A DNA stretch of 25,133 nucleotides from Bacteroidales bacterium UBA2800 (GTDB lineage Bacteria > Bacteroidota > Bacteroidia > Bacteroidales > Paludibacteraceae). Every line of letters begins with the position of its first letter. Positions within the stretch are counted from its first letter, which is position 1. The position numbers and the translations under genes were made by a program. The DNA lies in NCBI GenBank assembly GCA_002351925.1, contig DEHM01000005.1, positions 77,524-102,656 on the forward strand, given 5' to 3'. The notes below the pieces were generated by a model. That model made no database searches and was not told where the DNA came from. It was given only the letters and a program-made list of their open reading frames with translations. Shown here one piece after another: positions 8,901-15,922 of this stretch.

Positions 8901-11900
8901 ACTACACGTATAATGCTTCGACCGTGACGATTAGTGGCGGCGGTAGTGCTTCTATTGGTAATATCACAGAGACGGCTGGTGTGATTACCTGTAACATTAC
9001 CGGTATCACGGCAGACATGACGGTTAATGTGACATACGTGGCACGACCGAAATATACGGTAACGCTGTATGATAATGGTGTACAACGTACAACATTAACA
9101 GAGGAACATTATAATGCAGGCGTAACACTGCCGAGCGGAAACAACTGTACGCCTGGTAGTGCGTTTACATTTGAAGGTTGGACGGAGAGCGCGGTTGAGC
9201 TGAATGCAGATCCTGTTCGTCCGGCAGCGGCGACACTGCATGCGGCAGGTTCCTATTCGCCGACAGATGATATTACGTTGTACTCGGTTTACTCGCGTTC
9301 CGTAAGCGGTTGTGATGATTTCGCAGCAGGTGTAAGTGGAGCCTATAAACTTACTGATAAGGCATCAGGAAATTATGCGCTTGTAACTGCAAATGCCAAC
9401 AGATATGATAAAGGAAGTAGTGGAGATGCGGAGATATTCTATGTCGCTTATGCACCAGCTCACTCAGCTTATACCATTCGTACCTCACTCGGCTATCTTG
9501 GTTGGTCAGGAGGAACAGGTTCTGAGACTCTTACCAAAACCAACACAACGCCTTATTATTGGAATATTACAGCCGGAACTGGTGGAAATGCTGGCTATTG
9601 GAATTTCCAACCAGTAGGTGTTAGTGGAAAGCAATTCAGTGGTAACAATACCTATTTCAACTTGCATAGCAATAGCACAAAGTACTACATCCAATTGACA
9701 AAGATAGCGATGACGTATTACTATAATACGGCCCTATGTGGAGATGCAAGTATTACTTTCCATAATGGAGGTGGTACTATTAGCGGAACCCCGACCACTC
9801 CGACGGGAGCAAGTTGGAATAGTAGTACGCATGTGTTGAGCGGCTTGGAAGACTGCGATAAGATCACAACTTTCCCGACGGCAAGTTATGACGGATGGAC
9901 GTTTGTGGGATGGAGTACGGAAGACTACACTAACTGCGGCAAACACACGGCAGGCACAAGCCAATATGCGGAAGAGAATGCCAGCACGGAAGAACCGGAT
10001 GCATCCAATATTTACAAAACGGATGGCAATCCGTATGTAGTTCGCGGTGGTAGCATCGACCTGTATCCGATCTTTACCCGCTTCCCGGATAATGAGCCGT
10101 TTGACATTGAGAGCGGAGGTAGATACTATATGTACTATTTAGATCCAGATGTAGATGATGGCTTTGGAGCTCCGGCAAGACGCTATGCAGGCGCCTGGGA
10201 TGGCACGAAGCGCTATACTGCAACGACCAGTTGTGCTGAAGCTACGGAATTTGAGTTTACCAAATCAGGCGACGTATGGCACATCCAGAATACAGCCAAC
10301 GACAAGTGGCTCGGCGGTAAGAGTAGCGACGACTGGTTGATAGAGAACAATACCCTCGGAACACTAACCGATTGGACAATTACTATTCGCAGCGGAAACC
10401 AATTTAATGCAACTTGCCAAAGCGGACGTCAGATAATCGTGTACGATAACTTCTTCATGGATTACTCGTCTAATAACTTGGTTAACAACCCAGGATACTA
10501 TTGTGTATATCTTGGTAGTTGCGAGGAGCGTATCTTCTCATCCGAACCTCATCCGACGCCGATCCTGGAATTGAGTGGAGAACCATACGTCACATCGAGT
10601 GCAAGTCAACGCGTACGTGCTACGGCAACGATGACATTAACCGCTGTAAACTTGACTTCCGTACCTGCGACACGCGTAAAAGTGACCGGAACGAACTTGA
10701 CATTTGCTACGAGTTCGACAGCTACTCCTTCAACACCGCTGTGGGTTGATCTCGTTTCCGGAGCAGCGACAGCAACGATTTACGTATATTATACACCAAC
10801 CGCAACAGAGGATGGTTTGGAGAATGTTATCGTAACTGCTCAAGCATTTAATGTGAATTCTCCTAAAGATTTACAGACAACAGGAACGGTTCATTGTCGC
10901 CACTTGCCGGCAGACTTCGTGATTGCAGCTAAGTGGAATAACAAATGGTACGCACTACCAAGCACTTGTAATTCCAGCGGTAGTTCGACAACCGGAGTTC
11001 TAATTACGGTGGACGATGATGATGCTCCGACAGCGGCAACATCTGCTCCGAATACCACCAAGTGGGGTCTGCGTAATACCAAGGCGGGTTCTCGTGTGGA
11101 CGGCAGTTATAAAGACCGATTAGTATTCACAGAACGGGGTACGACAGAAACGGCAAATAATCAGCAGGCATTGTACAACTACAACAGCGCTGACATATAT
11201 ACCAACGCAACGTACGCGAACTACAACAATACGAACCCCGAGCGCTACGAGTGGATTCCGGTTACGAGTGACTTTGGCGACTATGAATTAACCAATGCAA
11301 ACGATGCAAACCGTCACTTGATTTTACGTAACAGTGATGGAACGTTTGTGGCACAGAACACGGATAAGGCTTATGACGGCAAGGTTCGTCTGTTGCCGGC
11401 TACGTTCTATGAGGAAGCACCTGTGCAAATTGTAGAGTGGAAAGAAAATAGCGTTGTAGTGATGTACACGGGTACAGAGACAAGCGCAACGACCAAAGTT
11501 GGAACCAATAGCGCTTCTTCGGCTCAAACATTGAGCACGCACAAGTTGACACACGGTATCTATGAGTTGACGACCGGTCAGAGCCTTGCATCGAATGATG
11601 GCAAGAACTTGTTGTTAACATTCGGTTCCATGCAGAAGGTATTTGAGATTCCGGTTATTATCACCGGTAACTCTACAGCAGCAACGGGCCATGACAAGCA
11701 AGATGTCATCATTACCAAGACCGGTAAACTGACTGCTGCAGCAACAAAGTACAGCTATCGCAACGTATACGTATATGGTGGCGGTAAGCTGAAGATCGCG
11801 AGCGGTACTTCTCTCGGCGTGAACAACATCATTATGCGTGCAGGTGGTATCACGACCAGCGGAATCGGTAGTTCGCCATCGGCAACATACGAGTACATCT

Positions 11901-13270
11901 ATCCGCAAGTAGAATTGGGCGGAACGCTGACCAGTACACAAACGAATATCAAGTATGAGTATATTACCGACTATGACCACTGGTATCAGTTATGTCTGCC
12001 GTTTGACGGCACATTGAGCAGTATTACTTATCCGCAAGAATACTACGGCGACAATGTAACCGCAGATAACCATGGTAGTTGGGAGATCGATCGCTATGCA
12101 GGTGAGATTAGAGCAACAGGTAGTTATGATGCTTGGAAAAACATCGAGTTAGAAAGCGCGACAACCGTTACAGCCGGTCATGGATATCTATACTTCGGAG
12201 CTCCGAAGAAAATAACCATTGGAGGTGACAAGCAACGTCAGAAATGGGGTATCCAACGTATCACGATGCCGGTTACGGCCGCTGCGGCTACATCTGCGGA
12301 GACGGCGGACAAGAACATATCCGTTGATTCGTACACTGATGTGGCTACGAGCACGAAACCGAACGACCAAGGATGGAACCTTGTAGGTAACCCGTACATG
12401 GTGAACCTGACCGACTTCAGCAGTACCAGTATGCTAGCCGGTGAATTGGTTCATACAGAGACTGTTCCTTGGGATGGTAAATGGAGAAATAACGGCGATG
12501 GTGTTCGTTACGTAACCATACCGGATTACCACTTCAACACCTATGAGGCGAAAACCGCTTCTGTGGCAGCTGCCGCCGGAGACTTTATGCCGGGACGTGC
12601 ATTCTTCGTGCAGATAGCAGAAGGCGCAAGCACCTTGACCTTCGATGTGGATAATCGCGCAGCGCTGATGCCGGCACTCTATGCGAAAACAGAGCAGTCG
12701 GTTGACATAGAGACAGGTATCGTGATGAGCAACGAGTCCAAGCACGATGAAGTGAACTTCTGGATTAAGGACGGTAAGACTGCTGAGTATGAGTACAACG
12801 CTGATTATCCGAAGACGATGAACAACACGAACTTCAACATTTATGGTGTTCATAGCCATGGTGAGTTGAGTTGGGTGGCTATCAGTCCGGAGATAGCGGA
12901 AGGTTCGATGGCTATCGGTTATCAAGTACCGGCTGCCGGAGAGTACACGCTGAGTCTGAGCGAGACGTACATCTCGGATAAGATTGATGCTCTATATGTA
13001 ACCGATCATGCTATGTCGCCGGAAGTAACGGTTGATCTGATGGACGATCCATATGTATTCACTGTGATGCAAGCAGAAACCAATGATACCCGCTTCACCG
13101 TCAGCATCCGTCTGAAAGAAGAGAGTCCGGGAACTGCAACTGACACGGAACAGATAGATACCAAGAGTCAACAACCGCAGAAATTCATCTATCATGAGAA
13201 GATGTATATTCTGCGTGGAGGCGTGATCTATGACGCAACGGGTAAACGTGTGCGGGAGATCAATAAGTAA
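5924..13270 (+). CDS. Giant modular surface protein with putative T9SS sorting tail
   Basis: A 2448-residue exported protein. The signal peptide spans about residues 12-38 (hydrophobic core YIAIVALMLTIGVG, ending IWG). Modules alternate between InlB/Listeria-Bacteroides repeats, recognised by GW-N-T and Y-A-x-W phrases (nucleotides about 6941-7170, 7493-7740, 8010-8280, 9045-9300, 9745-10085), and beta-rich modules of about 140-170 residues (about 6495-6935, 8285-8745, 9310-9725, 10090-10515, 10910-11420). An Ig-like region (10540-10890), a Gly-rich beta stretch (11450-11980) and a C-terminal domain with WYQLCLPFDG and GWNLVGNPYM follow. The end, MYILRGGVIYDATGKRV, resembles T9SS cargo tails, so cell-surface delivery is inferred. 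Two in-frame ATGs (5924 and 5957) sit in copies of the same 12-base sequence; the second gives the more classical signal peptide. The first follows an AAAGGAAAAAG purine stretch and is used here. G+C changes along the gene between module types. Probable roles are adhesion or glycan binding; no enzyme motif is seen. Confidence 0.85.
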   Translation: MKTNILTNNTIMKTHQSILKYIAIVALMLTIGVGQIWGTDVTIKFGANQGEGYVTTTSGNIDDNLAYSTFKGSGETTAPTVYDDGLRLYHKNNATTEGGVLRIYVRAGQSCTINSVVVTYSTGKLGYIASAHTYGEALSSVTKYNAAASPVTISDIDDTSIHLSNANSNTTQTKIQTVEISYSCEGDEDECTPGVASGIKAGDVVLIYYPTESKEFGGYSESGDSHWGDVHTYTTTPSGYYPFTVEAGSASGYWSFKNGSTYLAMSEGNVNKLVGSGTKNDASSWSVSINGSTKEATITNKANSTYLLKYNTNSPRFSSYLSSAGNTALPKIYKYCGDVKYYVTYYGNENTDGSVPTDATAYASGDKATVLGNTGALAKTGSTFAGWNTKADGTGTSYAAGDKITMSGSVSLYAKWNSRMDVASVGHVTITATPAGASAVAESSYANVDCGKTVTLNYSSVDPNYTFTNWVILKASDDSDVSGSVSLSSTTANNATFVMPAYAVKVSAVITAPWIYFTSCSSDLNVTYDANGGTGNVPVDANNPYVKDDVVTVLGNIGSPALTRDGYTFSGWNTAPDGSGTSKTAGQTYTITSNTTFYAVWTPNNYKITSISTNPASSGTVTATYNAATVVAGTTEIPCGSEVTLSQEANRDKTFTSWTIKNASTSADVTATYLDGNTLTMPPFNCTVTANYSAKSSCVVTFSLESGTISTTTIGGTDYTTAVTLYEGESITTLPTVGSISCGDWGSVVGWTTNSSYNESSTPPSYISAPYNPGSNTTVYAVYRKTDGSADFDGTNNGTYYVLSKTYYASSCFSGLSDETTTTTSQASATPFAFTKNGDYYNISCSEGYYIQYSSGVTDNPNSDAAKWTPVKANENGGSYTSGTEYWYFTNKGTTNRAFAFTTNSRNRFMESVSVGNITDESKVYYPMQLISASTYYYSIAPVCGTTYDITKGTCTPASSVLDEDDDYCDFSLSTTSVSSGGSVTVTLTPNKDYTYNASTVTISGGGSASIGNITETAGVITCNITGITADMTVNVTYVARPKYTVTLYDNGVQRTTLTEEHYNAGVTLPSGNNCTPGSAFTFEGWTESAVELNADPVRPAAATLHAAGSYSPTDDITLYSVYSRSVSGCDDFAAGVSGAYKLTDKASGNYALVTANANRYDKGSSGDAEIFYVAYAPAHSAYTIRTSLGYLGWSGGTGSETLTKTNTTPYYWNITAGTGGNAGYWNFQPVGVSGKQFSGNNTYFNLHSNSTKYYIQLTKIAMTYYYNTALCGDASITFHNGGGTISGTPTTPTGASWNSSTHVLSGLEDCDKITTFPTASYDGWTFVGWSTEDYTNCGKHTAGTSQYAEENASTEEPDASNIYKTDGNPYVVRGGSIDLYPIFTRFPDNEPFDIESGGRYYMYYLDPDVDDGFGAPARRYAGAWDGTKRYTATTSCAEATEFEFTKSGDVWHIQNTANDKWLGGKSSDDWLIENNTLGTLTDWTITIRSGNQFNATCQSGRQIIVYDNFFMDYSSNNLVNNPGYYCVYLGSCEERIFSSEPHPTPILELSGEPYVTSSASQRVRATATMTLTAVNLTSVPATRVKVTGTNLTFATSSTATPSTPLWVDLVSGAATATIYVYYTPTATEDGLENVIVTAQAFNVNSPKDLQTTGTVHCRHLPADFVIAAKWNNKWYALPSTCNSSGSSTTGVLITVDDDDAPTAATSAPNTTKWGLRNTKAGSRVDGSYKDRLVFTERGTTETANNQQALYNYNSADIYTNATYANYNNTNPERYEWIPVTSDFGDYELTNANDANRHLILRNSDGTFVAQNTDKAYDGKVRLLPATFYEEAPVQIVEWKENSVVVMYTGTETSATTKVGTNSASSAQTLSTHKLTHGIYELTTGQSLASNDGKNLLLTFGSMQKVFEIPVIITGNSTAATGHDKQDVIITKTGKLTAAATKYSYRNVYVYGGGKLKIASGTSLGVNNIIMRAGGITTSGIGSSPSATYEYIYPQVELGGTLTSTQTNIKYEYITDYDHWYQLCLPFDGTLSSITYPQEYYGDNVTADNHGSWEIDRYAGEIRATGSYDAWKNIELESATTVTAGHGYLYFGAPKKITIGGDKQRQKWGIQRITMPVTAAAATSAETADKNISVDSYTDVATSTKPNDQGWNLVGNPYMVNLTDFSSTSMLAGELVHTETVPWDGKWRNNGDGVRYVTIPDYHFNTYEAKTASVAAAAGDFMPGRAFFVQIAEGASTLTFDVDNRAALMPALYAKTEQSVDIETGIVMSNESKHDEVNFWIKDGKTAEYEYNADYPKTMNNTNFNIYGVHSHGELSWVAISPEIAEGSMAIGYQVPAAGEYTLSLSETYISDKIDALYVTDHAMSPEVTVDLMDDPYVFTVMQAETNDTRFTVSIRLKEESPGTATDTEQIDTKSQQPQKFIYHEKMYILRGGVIYDATGKRVREINK

Positions 13271-13296
13271 TGTTTAATGTTGAATGTGTAATGTTT
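13269..13296 (+). repeat. Four tandem degenerate heptads (AATGTTT type)
   Basis: Four 7-base units in register, AATGTTT, AATGTTG, AATGTGT and AATGTTT, fill the intergenic space from the last bases of the giant gene's stop codon up to the AAAGGAG ribosome binding sequence of the next gene. Each unit differs from the consensus AATGTTT by at most two bases. Two further units of the same type lie at 19020-19033. Confidence 0.75.
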
Positions 13297-13310
13297 AAAG
13301 GAGATTAATT

Positions 13311-13664
13311 ATGAAAGCATTGAGATATTTATTGATAGTGATGATGGTGAGCGTGGCAAGCATGGTGTTTGCCACCGCTCAGAACCTCGCCCAGCAGCCC
13401 GAAGCAAGAATGCAGTCCACATCCATCATGGCGCCCAGCGGCAGTGCGTTGCCGCAGGCTGCCGTGACAGGCGCAGTAACGACATATTCTACGAACAGTG
13501 CAGCAAAAGTAACCGGTCGCCGTCGCGCATTAGACGGAGATGACGATACTCCGGAAAAGCCTCACGGACCGATGGAGGATCCTCTTGGCGATGCCCTCTG
13601 GCCGTTGATGCTGCTCGCGTGTGTGTACGTACTATTTAGAGTGCGTATGCGCAAGCGCGCGTGA
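13311..13664 (+). CDS. Small exported protein with tripartite C-terminal anchor (PLGDALWP)
   Basis: A 117-residue protein with a signal peptide (about residues 1-23, core YLLIVMMVSVASMVF), a Ser/Ala/Gln-rich low-complexity middle, a basic GRRRAL patch, an acidic-proline linker, and a C-terminus (residues 91-117) made of the motif PLGDALWP, a short hydrophobic helix (LMLLACVYVLF) and a basic end (RVRMRKRA). From memory, short Bacteroidales proteins with this architecture and a P-[LI]-G-D-A-x-x-P motif are common next to large surface proteins, but I know of no function. The layout resembles tripartite sorting signals such as PEP-CTERM or LPXTG without being either. The start is well supported by AAAGGAG about nine bases upstream. 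It lies 40 bases after the giant gene and 33 before the BIG2 protein gene, so it is probably co-transcribed with both. Confidence 0.75.
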   Translation: MKALRYLLIVMMVSVASMVFATAQNLAQQPEARMQSTSIMAPSGSALPQAAVTGAVTTYSTNSAAKVTGRRRALDGDDDTPEKPHGPMEDPLGDALWPLMLLACVYVLFRVRMRKRA

Positions 13665-13697
13665 GAAGAAAGAGTTTAATCAAAAAAATATATTATC

Positions 13698-15083
13698 ATG
13701 AAGAAAATTTTCGTTGTTATGGTCTGCGCCTTCTGCGCACTGACCATGCAAGCAGAGACATTTGTCAAAGTGACAGACGTGGCCTCGCTCCAAGACGGAG
13801 ACAAAGTAGTGATGGCTTATGCCACAGGAAGCAAAGTGAGTGCCGGTTTTTCGGACACGAAGAAGTTTATTGCGGCGACAGATGCCGTTTTCGCGGACAA
13901 CCAAGCCACAGTAAGCACCCCAAAGATGATTACGCTCAAGAAAAGCGGCAGTTACTGGAACCTGTACATCGATTCTCACCCCGTAGGTCACGCCAGCGGT
14001 AGCAACGATTTGGACGCTAAATACCGCTACACGACCAATTATGCTATCTCGTTTGAGAGTAACGGCGTGGCCAAGATAGTAAGCCAGACGCCGGGTAAGA
14101 ACAACCTGGAGGTGTATTTCCGCTACAACGCCGGTAGTCCGCGTTTTAACGTGTATGCCGCTAACAGCACAGCGGTGGACATCACGCTCTACAAACTGGA
14201 TGAGAGTACCGTAGCCGTGACATCGGTAGCGTTGGATCAGACCGAGGCTGTGCTGCGTGCGGAGGATGTGCTCAACCTGCAAGCAACCGTTCTGCCGGAT
14301 AATGCCGTAGACAAGACGCTGGCATGGGGCTCGACCGACGAGGCTGTGGCCACCGTAACGGATGGCGTAGTAACCGCTCTGGCAAAGGGAACGGCGAAGA
14401 TTTGGGTAAAAGCAACGGCTGTGGAGAACGTAAGCGACACATGCTACATCACCGTTCTGCCGAAAGCTGCAGAAGGCGACGCGACCTATCATGCTGCACG
14501 AAGTGCTGCCCACCTGACGGAAGGTGCGAAAGTGTTTATCGGCACGATCAAAGAGGGCGAGGACTTCGTCATGGGTCAATACGTGTCGGGCGACAACAAC
14601 ATAAAGGGCACCGCAGCAACCTACGACGAGGCACGTCACAGCGTGACAGCTCCGCTGCAAGTGGCATATACCGTGGAGCGTGACGGAGACAAATATCTCT
14701 TTGTGGACCACGACGGCAAGTACCTGCGTACCATCTCGTCCAGCAAACTGGGAAGCGGCGCCAATGACCAATACGCCAAGTGGACGCTGGGCGCAATAGA
14801 TGCCACCGACGCCACGGTGACGCTGACGGCCGCTAACGGCAACAAGATATATTACAATCATCCCAATAACCTGTTTAACATCTACAGCAGCATAGGCGAC
14901 GGCAGCAATCTGGCAGCCATCGTCATCTATTCCGACCAAGCGCCGGAATGGCCGAATCCGGGAACGGGTATCGACGAGGCGGAGGCGGAGATGAAGGCAG
15001 AGAAGATGGTCCGCAACGGGCAAGTGCTGATTATGCGGAACGGCGCGTTGTACGACATGAATGGCCGGCAGGTGAAGAAGTAA
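13698..15083 (+). CDS. Secreted BIG2-domain protein with putative T9SS sorting tail
   Basis: A 461-residue exported protein. A signal peptide (about 1-19, MKKIFVVMVCAFCALTMQA) is followed by a beta-rich module (about 20-172) containing YNAGSPRFNVY and ending in ITLYKLD. A bacterial Ig-like group 2 domain comes next (about 174-258, with VTSVALDQTEAVL, ATVLPDNA, WGSTDEAVATV and GVVTALAKGTAKI). A second copy-like module (about 260-410) contains YNHPNNLFNIYSS. The end, QVLIMRNGALYDMNGRQVKK, parallels the tail of the giant protein two genes upstream, suggesting both use the same export and anchoring route. BIG2 domains are usual in surface adhesins; no enzymatic residues are apparent. It is the last gene of the cluster, followed by a strong hairpin at 15139-15168. 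Confidence 0.85.
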   Translation: MKKIFVVMVCAFCALTMQAETFVKVTDVASLQDGDKVVMAYATGSKVSAGFSDTKKFIAATDAVFADNQATVSTPKMITLKKSGSYWNLYIDSHPVGHASGSNDLDAKYRYTTNYAISFESNGVAKIVSQTPGKNNLEVYFRYNAGSPRFNVYAANSTAVDITLYKLDESTVAVTSVALDQTEAVLRAEDVLNLQATVLPDNAVDKTLAWGSTDEAVATVTDGVVTALAKGTAKIWVKATAVENVSDTCYITVLPKAAEGDATYHAARSAAHLTEGAKVFIGTIKEGEDFVMGQYVSGDNNIKGTAATYDEARHSVTAPLQVAYTVERDGDKYLFVDHDGKYLRTISSSKLGSGANDQYAKWTLGAIDATDATVTLTAANGNKIYYNHPNNLFNIYSSIGDGSNLAAIVIYSDQAPEWPNPGTGIDEAEAEMKAEKMVRNGQVLIMRNGALYDMNGRQVKK

Positions 15084-15138
15084 GAAAAGGACGCAGCAAG
15101 CTGCTACAGGACGCTACGCTATAGGAGTTAGAGATTAG

Positions 15139-15168
15139 GAAGACAGGGCATAGATGAGCCCTGTCTTC
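15139..15168 (+). terminator. Strong hairpin, probable transcription terminator
   Basis: A perfect 11-base inverted repeat, GAAGACAGGGC (15139-15149) and GCCCTGTCTTC (15158-15168), encloses an 8-base loop. It lies 56 bases after the BIG2 gene stop and before the toxin-antitoxin promoter, where a terminator is expected. There is no run of T after the stem, so a purely intrinsic mechanism is not assured. It is not symmetrical for the opposite strand's needs because no gene converges here. Confidence 0.7.
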
Positions 15169-15198
15169 GTGTGTATAGAAGAAAAAAACAAAAAAGTG

Positions 15199-15215
15199 TT
15201 CGCAAAATTTGCGAA
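15199..15215. promoter_or_regulatory. Inverted-repeat operator, probable HigA binding site
   Basis: TTCGCAAAATTTGCGAA is a perfect inverted repeat with 8-base arms and one central base. Its right arm contains the TTTG that serves as the -33 element of the higBA promoter. A second short palindrome sharing the half-site, TTTGCAAA, lies at 15247-15254 close to the start codon. HigA-type antitoxins normally repress their own operon from such sites, so this is the expected autoregulatory operator; binding itself is inference. Confidence 0.65.
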
Positions 15216-15239
15216 TATCAAAAAAAAGTAGTACTTTTG
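15208..15239 (+). promoter_or_regulatory. Bacteroidota-type promoter for higBA
   Basis: TTTG (15208-15211), a 20-base spacer and TACTTTTG (15232-15239) match the -33/-7 consensus (TTTG, then TAnnTTTG) used by the primary sigma factor of Bacteroidota. Transcription would begin roughly at 15244-15248, leaving a leader of only about a dozen bases before the ATG at 15259. Confidence 0.7.
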
Positions 15240-15258
15240 CAGCCGATTTGCAAAAAGT

Positions 15259-15570
15259 ATGGATGTAGTATTTCAAAAAGACTATCTGAGCGACTTGTAC
15301 TATACCGGCAAAACAAGCGATAAACAGCATCGCTATCAGCCGGAAGTAGTGCGCAAATACGTACGAGTTGTAGGGACACTGGAGGCGGTAGGCAGAATGG
15401 AGGATTTGTTCCGATTCAACTCGCTCAATTTTGAGGCATTGGACAATGACTATTACTCCGTTCGGATAGATTACCACTACCGATTAGTCTTCCAAATGGA
15501 GGCAAAGCCGAGAGAAATGCTACTGTCGATTTGCAAATTAGAAGACATTACTAACCATTGTAAAGCATAA
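15259..15570 (+). CDS. higB: HigB-like type II toxin (RelE/ParE superfamily)
   Basis: A 103-residue protein of the usual HigB/RelE size. The stretch DYYSVRIDYHYRLVFQ (about residues 64-79) is the characteristic core strand of the RelE fold, preceded by a helical segment and FNSLNFEAL, and followed by LLSICKLEDITNHCKA with the C-terminal I-x-x-L-E-D-x-x-x-H typical of HigB. The family cleaves mRNA at the ribosome and is neutralised by the adjacent antitoxin. Gene order toxin-then-antitoxin is the hallmark of higBA. The stop lies two bases before the antitoxin ATG. No strong ribosome binding site is visible and the leader is very short. It is driven by the promoter at 15208-15239. Confidence 0.85.
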   Translation: MDVVFQKDYLSDLYYTGKTSDKQHRYQPEVVRKYVRVVGTLEAVGRMEDLFRFNSLNFEALDNDYYSVRIDYHYRLVFQMEAKPREMLLSICKLEDITNHCKA

Positions 15571-15572
15571 TT

Positions 15573-15884
15573 ATGGCAACTTTAGGTTATTCGTTCTATC
15601 CCGTACATCCGGGAGAGGTGATTAAAGATGAGATGGAGGCGCGCAATATCTCGCAGAGGGAGTTTGCACGGCAAGTAGATATGTCCTACTCGGTACTGAA
15701 TGAGTTGCTGAACGGCAAGCGCTCGTTGTCGCCGACAAATGCCCTGATGTTTGAAGCGGCTCTGGATATCCCTGCGGATGCGCTTATGAATATTCAGACC
15801 AAATACACCATGCAAACCGCGCGGCAAGACCGGAAAATACTTATGTGGCTATCGAAGATACCACGCGTTGCTGCAATGTTGTAA
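15573..15884 (+). CDS. higA: HigA-like antitoxin, XRE-family HTH
   Basis: A 103-residue DNA-binding protein. It begins with the HigA signature PVHPGEVIKDEMEARNIS (about residues 10-27), followed by a helix-turn-helix (SQREFARQVDMSYSVLNELLNGKRSLS, about 27-53) with the usual phrase LNGKRSLS, and a C-terminal helical part ending LMWLSKIPRVAAML. It should bind and neutralise the HigB-like protein encoded just upstream and repress the operon through the inverted repeat at 15199-15215. The gene starts two bases after the toxin stop, implying co-translation. The next gene starts 38 bases later and could receive read-through. Confidence 0.9.
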   Translation: MATLGYSFYPVHPGEVIKDEMEARNISQREFARQVDMSYSVLNELLNGKRSLSPTNALMFEAALDIPADALMNIQTKYTMQTARQDRKILMWLSKIPRVAAML

Positions 15885-15922
15885 AATAGAGGACAATAAT
15901 TATATAACGATAAAAAGACAAG

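Noticed and set aside
6941..10085. Repeated InlB-type segments considered as a possible CRISPR-like or DNA tandem array
   Set aside because: The similarity is at protein level (GW-N-T and Y-A-x-W phrases) with diverged DNA and irregular spacing, as expected for domain repeats. No CRISPR array or cas gene was found in the window.
13680..15023. Minus-strand open frame (447 codons) opposite the BIG2-domain gene
   Set aside because: It is antisense to a protein with a signal peptide, BIG2 domain and sorting tail. The minus translation is rich in Arg, Cys, His and Val with no recognisable domain.
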